A DNA stretch of 51,514 nt from Phoronis australis (taxonomy: Eukaryota; Phoronida; Phoronidae), in assembly GCA_002633005.1 (NCBI GenBank), contig NMRA01000130.1:836094-887607 (forward strand), in the 5' to 3' direction. The notes beneath the pieces are model-generated. The model searched no databases and was not told where the DNA came from. It saw nothing but the letters and a program-made list of their open reading frames with translations. A program made the position numbers and the translations under genes. The stretch's first letter is position 1. Every line of letters begins with the position of its first letter. This document shows, one piece after another, positions 45,201 through 51,514 of this stretch.

Positions 45201-46625
45201 CTAAATAACCGTTGAGGATATACAGGCCACAAACAATTTAAAGCGTTCCTACAATCGATTTTGGCAGTTTTTGAGGATTTAGGAGGTTTCCAAATCTAAC
45301 ATAATATACCTACATACACAAAACGTACCGAGAGTGGCGTGCATGAAGTAACATCCCACGAGACATTATTACGCGTATCGACCGAGACCAAAGGTTGGGG
45401 CAGAAATCTTATGTTCATTAGTTCACGTGATGTGGCCATCAGGTGGCGTGCATACCTGACTTAAAATGTTTAGGCTTGCCTTGAGGTCTATAACGAATTG
45501 ACAGTCTCCAAAAATGTGTTCGGTGTTACTGTTTATGCGTTTAGTTTGTATAGTCATCAGTTTCCACAGTGTCTTTATACTGCGATGCTAATTTCAAAGG
45601 TAATTGTATAAAAAAACTGTGCTAGTGTTCAGATTGCGTTTGACTGAATATCATCACTAACCAAGAGTATTTCCCCGTTTTTGCTTACCGCTAGCCCACC
45701 ACCACACCCTTGTCGTTCCGCCTCCCCAGTAAGTTTGGAAGTTTGATTTTGCGAAGAACTTTGTCATCGTCTCTTCGCTGTCCGTATTGTTAATCGCTGC
45801 CAAACTCCCGCCCAGTTTACAACAAGTGGTTTGCGCATCAAACCATGTCCTCTCCAAAGCATCGACGACATACCCAACGCCTGAGAAGGACGAGGGAGAA
45901 TAGTTATCTTTCTTATTTTTAATGGTTGTCTTTAGTTTAGATATATGAGTACAAACAGGTGAACGAAAGAAGTTTTCTAGGTAGATTTAGCAACAAGACA
46001 TTTATTGTAAAGCACCAACAACAACACAGGAGGTACAGTGTGGTCTAGTGGGATGAGTGGTCGCTTTCTTTACTCAAAATCGAGGTTCTAGTCTCACTGG
46101 GACACAATGCTAAACCCTTGAATCAGGTCTCTAGCTACTCTGCTTGGATATAATTATATACTAAACAATATACAGGTGGTAGCATTGATTTAGGCCTACA
46201 TGAGCGGCCGTCACATGTCTGGTACAATGTGTATCATATCACATGCAATTAGATTTTAAAATTAAAATGAATGAAAATATTGTATGGATTGGGTCTTGGC
46301 ATCAAGTTGCGAACCACGGGATGTCCATTTGAAGGTTTCCAGTTGCAGCACAACGTAAATAACAGTTCCTTCTTCGTGAAGTGTTTTGTTTTTAGAACAA
46401 CGTCTTATTCGGACCTCTCATGGACAGTTTCAGTAAGCACCAATTCATGAACAATTCACCTTCCTGCCGCCAGCAAGCACTCACCTGGAATCTGGCAAAT
46501 GGAATGAAGTAGCAGCCTGCAGTCAACGTCGTTCCATTTCATACCCTTGTATTGGAATCTGTACTCTAGGCACCATTCAAATCCGTTGAAGTTATTAGGT
46601 TCATTGTTACCCCAAAAGTGTTCTG
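41898..46625 (-). CDS. C-type lectin transmembrane receptor, 3' six exons (5' missing)
   Basis: Minus-strand exons 46485-46625, 45689-45880, 44782-44919, 43840-44118, 43467-43560 and 41898-42261 join in frame (phase 1 throughout, phase 2 at the last intron), giving about 401 residues to the stop. Order: C-terminal half of a C-type lectin domain with E-P-N and W-N-D; a full second domain lacking those Ca-binding motifs; a Thr/Ser linker; one TM helix with an R/K stop-transfer; and a ~118-residue cytosolic tail with seven tyrosines. The topology is type I. It probably acts as a carbohydrate-binding cell-surface receptor; ligand and signalling are inferred. The N-terminal half of the first domain and the signal peptide were not found up to 51514. 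A Penelope remnant follows the stop directly, so the 3'UTR may include it. Confidence 0.85.
42554..42759. mobile_element. Diverged relative of the 255-bp TIR element (in receptor intron)
   Basis: The left end is catgaacgcgcacag...gggggctcg; the right end, reverse-complemented, is catgcctgcaccg...ggggggctc. The flanks tgtaa and tttaa are an imperfect 5-bp duplication. It lies in the intron between the TM and tail exons of the lectin receptor. Confidence 0.6.
43467..43560 (-). CDS. Lectin receptor exon: transmembrane helix
   Basis: The acceptor ttcacatttccag precedes it and the donor is AG|GTATTT. It encodes L-Y-V-G-S, then VIGTMTVVVLVVVGIFVFL, then R-A-Y-R-P-K-R, a typical single-pass helix with a basic cytosolic anchor. 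Unspliced, the frame stops after five more residues. Confidence 0.88.
43840..44118 (-). CDS. Lectin receptor exon: Thr/Ser-rich juxtamembrane linker
   Basis: The acceptor atcacttacag precedes it and the donor is G|GTGAGA. This 279-nt exon starts P-T-P-T-P-E-D-L followed by six Thr (an ACA run, seen as GTT on the plus strand near 44075-44092). It carries three N-glycosylation sequons (N-A-S, N-F-T, N-A-S). An internal G|GTAAAA (44055) and an ag (43934-43933) bracket 123 nt that could be spliced out in frame, giving exons 44056-44118 and 43840-43932 instead. Confidence 0.75.
44782..44919 (-). CDS. Lectin receptor exon: C-terminal half of CTLD 2
   Basis: The acceptor gttcatgtag precedes it and the donor is G|GTAAGA. 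It encodes F-R-W-K-I-G, F-K-C-V-S, Y-W-K-D-A-H-C and P-F-V-C-Q-I. The cysteine pattern is intact, but there is no EPN or QPD, and W-N-D is replaced by W-K-D, so Ca2+-dependent sugar binding is unlikely in this domain. Confidence 0.9.
45689..45880 (-). CDS. Lectin receptor exon: N-terminal half of CTLD 2
   Basis: The acceptor ctcgtccttctcag precedes it and the donor is G|GTAAGC. It encodes T-W-F-D-A-Q-T-T-C-C-K-L-G-G-S-L-A-A-I-N, the canonical helix-1 and LA-I block of the C-type lectin fold, with an N-N-T sequon. It ends in an unusual Trp run (V-W-W-W-A-S). Confidence 0.9.
46036..46103 (+). repeat. tRNA-like SINE head
   Basis: tggtctagtgg (46041-46051) matches an RNA polymerase III A box and ggttctagtct (46084-46094) a B box, at tRNA spacing, and the 3' end is followed by non-tRNA sequence. 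The acceptor stem does not fold well, so this is a SINE or tRNA-derived fragment, not a functional tRNA. It lies in the intron between the two CTLDs of the receptor. Confidence 0.5.
46485..46625 (-). CDS. Lectin receptor exon: C-terminal half of CTLD 1
   Basis: The acceptor attatttttcacag precedes it and the donor is G|GTGAGT. It encodes F-W-G-N-N-E-P-N-N-F-N, then W-C-L-E-Y, then K-W-N-D-V-D-C and S-I-C-Q-I-P. E-P-N plus W-N-D are the Ca2+/sugar-site residues of mannose-type C-type lectins. The three C-half cysteines are present. Confidence 0.92.
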
Positions 46626-49600
46626 CTGTGAAAAATAATTGTACATTATTATACAGGTCTTCCTAAGATTATTTACCATATAACGGGCTTGTCAACTAGC
46701 TGTGGCGTTAACTCTCCTTCCGTAAGGAACAATGATATGAAAATGGTTTTTAATAACAATTCCACGACAAAATCAAAAGAACAAAATCTGAGGATCACCT
46801 TTCAGTTTCAGGTTAAAGTTTGTATGTGATCGTGGCATAGGTCTGATACAAAAATCTCCCCGAATTTGCACTCATTGGCCTTTTAATAATGACTCGGTTT
46901 TTGTAGACTGAAAAATAACAATTTTCCAATATCAAAAATAGTAATAGTACAGTAGATTGCATGCAATAATTGGATAAGGGAGTGGTACATAAGAACACCC
47001 AAAATAATTTCGCTGCAACCATCATGTGACAGGGGAGATAAATCTGGAGCCACTTTTATTATGATAAAGTTGATTTCGCTCAAGTGTTTCTACAAACCAG
47101 TTTGCGGAGTAGTGGATATTCAAAGATATGTTCTTGGATAGATCTTAGACGTGTGAACAAATTGAAGAAATCTCTCGAAAAATTCCGAATAGTGCGTATT
47201 CTACACATTTTAAACGAATGATTGCCGTAACTTCATTCATTTAAAATGGTTTCATTCTGAAATAATGCGAATCAACATTTTAGACACCATGGTGCCCCCT
47301 TTCACCCATTGAGCGTTTCTAACTGAATTTGGGTCTGAGGTTATACAGACACAGGTTACATGTACATGTACAAGTATGCCATGTTTGCCTGTTGCCAAAA
47401 CCTAAAATGGTTAAAGCCGTCTGAGACAATTTTAAGGCTGATATGAATATTCCAAGTTATTTTTAATGATACATTCCAATTTGCGCATTATTTAAATGCG
47501 ACTAGCTTCTATTTACAACCTTTTTAGAATTAAGGGATCGAGAAAGATGGCGTATAGAAACCAAGTTTTTCATGTTGAAGACAAGAGTGTGCACTATAGA
47601 AAAGGTATTGTTTTCTGGAAAAGAAAATGATAATTACAATACCATGCGTTATCACTCTTTTTACATCAATGTTCCATATTAATATTCTATTAATTTCACG
47701 ACACACATTTTTCTAAATTTCTTGATAAATTACGTGTTTTCTAACTAGATACTCAATTTACAGAAATATGCTACTTTTGGATTGTGATTTGTGAAGCTTA
47801 CTCAAATCCTTCTAATTCACAGCTTCATAATTTTAATTATCATTCTAGTTCCAAGAGGGACGTGTTTTGAGTAATCAATCGTCATGGTGGCAATTGTGCA
47901 TGTCCACTTTCATACTTAATGTTGTTTTGGCTCTGTCTGTATTGCTGGGATTGCCTAAACTACATTGTAAATTACTGATTAACTTATATATTAATTTGTC
48001 CTGACATCACGTCAGATTTACTTTGCCAGATGCCATGTAACCCTCAGCTACAAATAAAGTTTGAAGCCCGTGCGTCCACAAGTTTTTAAGAAATGCATCG
48101 AATATCTAACCCTGAAATGCCAAATCCGATCTCGCGGCCTCTGACGCTGCTTTGCGCATGTGTGGGAGTTGTTTGCCTTCGTTTGTTCCAGCGTGTGCAT
48201 TTTTTATGAAATTAACTGTCACTAAAACTTTTCGTTTTTAAACTTAATTGCACAAGAGCCATATTATCATTAAAAAATCCTTTGTCAGTTCTTAATGATC
48301 ATGTCAGAAGCGAAAGATACAAAATTTAATTCATTATTAAGTAATTATCGTTTTGCATACCTGACTGGTTTAAAATGTTTTTTAATTTAAAAAATCAAAA
48401 AAGTCACCAAAATGTGAAGAACAACAACTTGTAATATTGCATAAAAAGAAATGAACCACGTATTATATAAATAACTAGTTAAACAATTACAGATAATTTT
48501 AATGATTCAAAAGAATGTCGCCATGTAGAGACAATAGTTTTAGTGTATGGATCCCTCACACTAGAGATGAATAATTTTGTCAGGCATTTATTCAAAGTCA
48601 AATATACATTATAATTAATTGAACTTTTGGTCCGGCTTGATACAAATATTCATTGAAAATTCAGAATGCATTGGTGTTGACGAAAAATGTGGTAAACTGA
48701 TCCGAAATTTGCAGATAAAGGTTTTGTGATAGATACAAATGAGCAAACATCTATCACGTAGCTTTGAAATGCTGTGGATAGCTCATTGGTTGCATGGTAG
48801 AAAAAAAAGTTATTGCTTCAGAAAGTAAAAGTTAATGATCCTTATATGTGTAGCATATCCTAATGAGGTAAACAAGAGACATTGGAACACATTTTACGAT
48901 TTAAAGAAAATGGACTCTAGGGAATAGTAGTATTCATAAAAAGAGACAACGTTATTTTGAACACATGTTGCATAGTTGTCACGGTCAACATTCAAGAACG
49001 AAAAAAAAAACAACTGGATTGAAAAAAGAGGGACAACTGAGTCTTAGCCAAAACATAATGGTGAAATGTTTGCTGCAACACACCGATAACGTTTTTTGTC
49101 GAATACCTGGCAGCGTTTTTGTTGTTGCTTTATAATTATGGGTATCGTATAAACTCATAAAATGTCCTAATTTTCCTTTTTAGTTGAGCGGAAAAAACAC
49201 GGTTCAGTGGCGTGGGAAATTACAATAGTATAACATGAAAAATGTATATCAAGTTAGCTGTGTGTCAAAAAGCAGGAGATTTACATGGTGAAAACTTCAA
49301 AAAGTGGGACAGTCCACCAAGAGTGGGGCAAATGGAAAAGACACTGTAGGCCTACACTGTCACGAACAAGAAGCATTGGATTGGTTTTACACGGCAAAGT
49401 TTTCATTTTAAAATTTTACTTGACGAGTATAGTAAAATAACATTGGGCTTCTTCTAAGAAATCGATTTAAGAAACAAGGTATCTGGGCAACAGGTATGAA
49501 TTGCAGAAACAATTAAAATAAAATTTTCACATGCGCGAGCACACACACACACACACGCACGCACGCACGCACGCACGCACGCGTACACGCACGCACAACA

Positions 49601-50060
49601 CACACTAACTCACTTCACTAAACAATTAAGGATTATTTTTTGAAACTTAGCCTTAGCGCTAACTCTCGCGACTAGTCTCGGGGTCGCAAGAAATAGAATA
49701 CATTGGTCACGTGGAGGAGTTGAAATTCCAGGGCTTGAGTTCTATGACAAATGGTACTTTTACCGCATATGGGTGTGTGACAACAAGTGACAAATCGATT
49801 TTCGATGGATTTAAACGATTAACATCGTGTAGACATGACAAGACTCATATTAAAAGGACTTCATATTATATGTAATGATTGTCAGGTATTGAGATGGACG
49901 TTACCAGAGCACACATCAGTTAGAAGATGACGAGGATGGGGCACAGGTTAGACTTATGAACGGTTTCCAAAACTTCGAGTGTGACTATTGATCTGGTGGG
50001 TCAGCACAAATTACACTTATCCAGAAACATACATGTGCCATCGTTTCTTGGATAAAAATT
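46626..50060. other. AT-rich non-coding DNA upstream of the visible lectin exons
   Basis: I looked on the minus strand for the missing N-terminal half of CTLD 1 (W-x-x-A ... C ... G-x-x-L-A-x-I) and a signal-peptide exon and did not find them. Otherwise the stretch is AT-rich, with no recognised gene. Confidence 0.5.
49537..49600. repeat. (CA)n / (CGCA)n microsatellite
   Basis: A CA run passes into CGCA tetranucleotides and back to CA. It is alternating purine-pyrimidine almost throughout, so Z-DNA-prone. Confidence 0.95.
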
Positions 50061-50471
50061 TTTAGTCAAACCTCAATGAAATTTCACCAAAAAGCTGCCA
50101 CCAGGGAATCAGCAGTTGTCGTATTATCTAAAATTGACATGGACCTATTGCGTCACCAAAACATATTTGCAAAATTAATGAATTCCAGTCTTAGGCGAAA
50201 CATGTGTGTACCGCCCGTAATTAAAGACTGTAAATACGTGACGGTATGTCCTTACAGTCGGCTGTTGCTTGGAAACAAACAAAAAAATTATTTTTATTAT
50301 TTTGTTTGTTTGTCAGACAACAAATTGGTGGAAAATATTATTTGAAATCACCAGCACCCCAATAACTGGCCCCCACCCCACCTCAAAAAGTTTCTAAAAC
50401 TTGAATACATAAAATAGAAAAAACTTAATCAACTAAAGGTTAATGGAAACCTCTTTGTAAAAAAGTCTTCT

Positions 50472-50975
50472 GTGAGAGACATCCAATCTCTACATAAATA
50501 TCAAGATTTTTTTCCTTTCCATTCAATTAAAAGCCGTTTTAAAATCACTTTAATAACTGAACCTTCGATATACATGTACATGTATGAATTGATTAAACAC
50601 ATGACACTTTTCGTTATTATCATTAGGGATAATATTAAAGTTTGTAACCCCGATGATTACCTCGATGTTATTATTCATTATCGGAATCGGAAGTCCTCCA
50701 ATTTGTTCATGAAAAATAACATTTCTAAATCGAAAGTCCGGCCCGTTGACTAGCGTATTGTTGTTTATGAGTTTGTATGGCCTATGAATGAATGTCTTCC
50801 CTCAAATGTCAAACTATGTTACATTGGTCAAACGGTTTGCTGTCTTTCCCGTCGGTTATCTATATATCTTCAAAATAACGCCATTCAAGATCATTTTCTG
50901 CAATGTCACGAACGTAACATCACCCGTCAAGCAAGATGTGTTGCATTGGAGTCCCTTCTGGATGCATTTGAATGA
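50472..50975 (+). pseudogene. Second GIY-YIG retroelement remnant (Penelope-like)
   Basis: Plus-strand reading, with a stop at about 50751: I-I-H-Y-R-N-R-K-S-S-N-L-F-M, then V-V-Y-E-F-V-W-P, then C-Y-I-G-Q-T ... L-S-R-R-L-S-I-Y-L and A-I-Q-D-H-F-L-Q-C-H. Y-I-G-Q-T followed by L-x-R-R-L is the GIY-YIG nuclease signature, in the context of NL-F-x-x-N and VVYxF-x-x-P blocks usual for retroelement ORFs. It is decayed and differs from the copy at 41380. Confidence 0.6.
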
Positions 50976-51479
50976 GCAGCAAACAGGGTCGCGCAGCATG
51001 TTACACTGGTTTGCTTGACTTTCCTATTTCCCCCCTTCATGTGCCATTCTTTGCAGTATTTCACACCCGCCGTGTCCCACTGTATGTGTCTCCAGCTTAT
51101 GCTCTGTGGTGGCATTACTGCGTCATTTTATTTCCACTTGAGAACGAAACAAGTATGTTTGGAAATATCGTGTAGGCTACGTTTTTATCCTGTCCCTTGG
51201 TGAGCTACTTCATCAATGTTCCGTTGAGTACAGAGTTTTATTCCGAACATATGAAAGAAACGGAATAAAGACTGTCAATAACCAAAAGTGTCGTGCATTT
51301 AATCAGTTCTGCATATCGGAAAAGTTGCTCACGAAGTACAGCCAGTACACGTATTAACACACAGTTATATTTCATGATCTGATTCGGTAACACTAGAGTC
51401 GACCCAGCTTTTGGTGCTTTTGTGTAATACCGGTTATATCGTTCTTTAGTCAACATACATGTACGTGTACCACAGTATT

Positions 51480-51514
51480 CAGGGGCGGATCCAGGATTTT
51501 GAGTTAGGGGGGGG
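51480..51514. mobile_element. GGCGGATCC-type TIR element, cut by the window end
   Basis: It begins caggggcggatccaggattt, like the copies at 1173 and 34563. Only the left 35 bases are in the window, so the target duplication cannot be checked; the left flank is gtatt. Confidence 0.8.

Noticed and set aside
46036-46103. Functional tRNA gene
   Set aside because: A- and B-box motifs are present, but acceptor and anticodon stems do not pair well; better explained as a SINE head.
46626-51514. Missing first half of CTLD 1 and signal-peptide exon of the lectin receptor
   Set aside because: I searched the minus strand for the W-x-x-A ... C ... G-x-x-L-A-x-I pattern with splice sites and found nothing I could defend, so it is left as missing.

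Overview
This window is animal nuclear DNA: short exons with GT-AG introns, AT-rich non-coding DNA between them, many microsatellites, and decayed non-LTR, Penelope-like and DNA transposons. Frequent GTAGGCCTAC and TACATGTA palindromes, the abundant GGCGGATCC-type short inverted-repeat elements, and the kinds of genes seen suggest a marine invertebrate, most likely a deuterostome (hemichordate, echinoderm or cephalochordate). The sequence alone does not fix the species. It is a draft assembly, with single Ns at 6866, 10834, 13622 and 32831 and a 196-N gap at 41064-41259.

Two protein-coding genes can be assembled exon by exon. (1) Plus strand, 30386-35713: a complete four-exon gene for a 182-residue secreted, probably GPI-anchored Ly6/uPAR three-finger protein of the quiver/sleepless type. 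(2) Minus strand, 46625 down to 41898: the 3' six exons of a type I membrane receptor. It has the C-terminal half of one C-type lectin domain (with EPN and WND), a complete second but degenerate C-type lectin domain, a Thr/Ser-rich linker, a transmembrane exon and a long tyrosine-rich cytoplasmic tail. Its 5' exons were not found and probably lie beyond the window. The two genes are on opposite strands and there is no evidence that they act together; both encode cell-surface proteins.

Layout: 1-600, a 47-bp minisatellite split by a 255-bp TIR element. 1173-8300, mostly non-coding, with two short TIR elements, a GAT microsatellite and weak exon candidates. 8557-13112, two ~2.28-kb copies abutting at one N, probably an unmerged contig overlap. 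13360-13945, a 21-bp minisatellite split by another TIR element. 14230-14365, a second copy of a 136-bp element. 20290-21140, a LINE remnant on the minus strand. 21351-23902, a decayed DNA transposon. 27872-28014, a 14-bp minisatellite. 30386-35713, the Ly6 gene. 37440-40640, several LINE fragments in opposite orientations. 40860-41870, a Penelope-like remnant that directly follows the lectin-receptor stop codon. 41898-46625, the receptor gene. 46626-51514, AT-rich DNA with a CA/CGCA microsatellite, a second GIY-YIG remnant and the start of another GGCGGATCC-type element at the window edge.

The most rewarding item is the lectin receptor. All exons join in frame, its tail carries seven tyrosines, and its linker exon contains an internal 123-nt GT...AG segment that could be skipped without breaking the frame.
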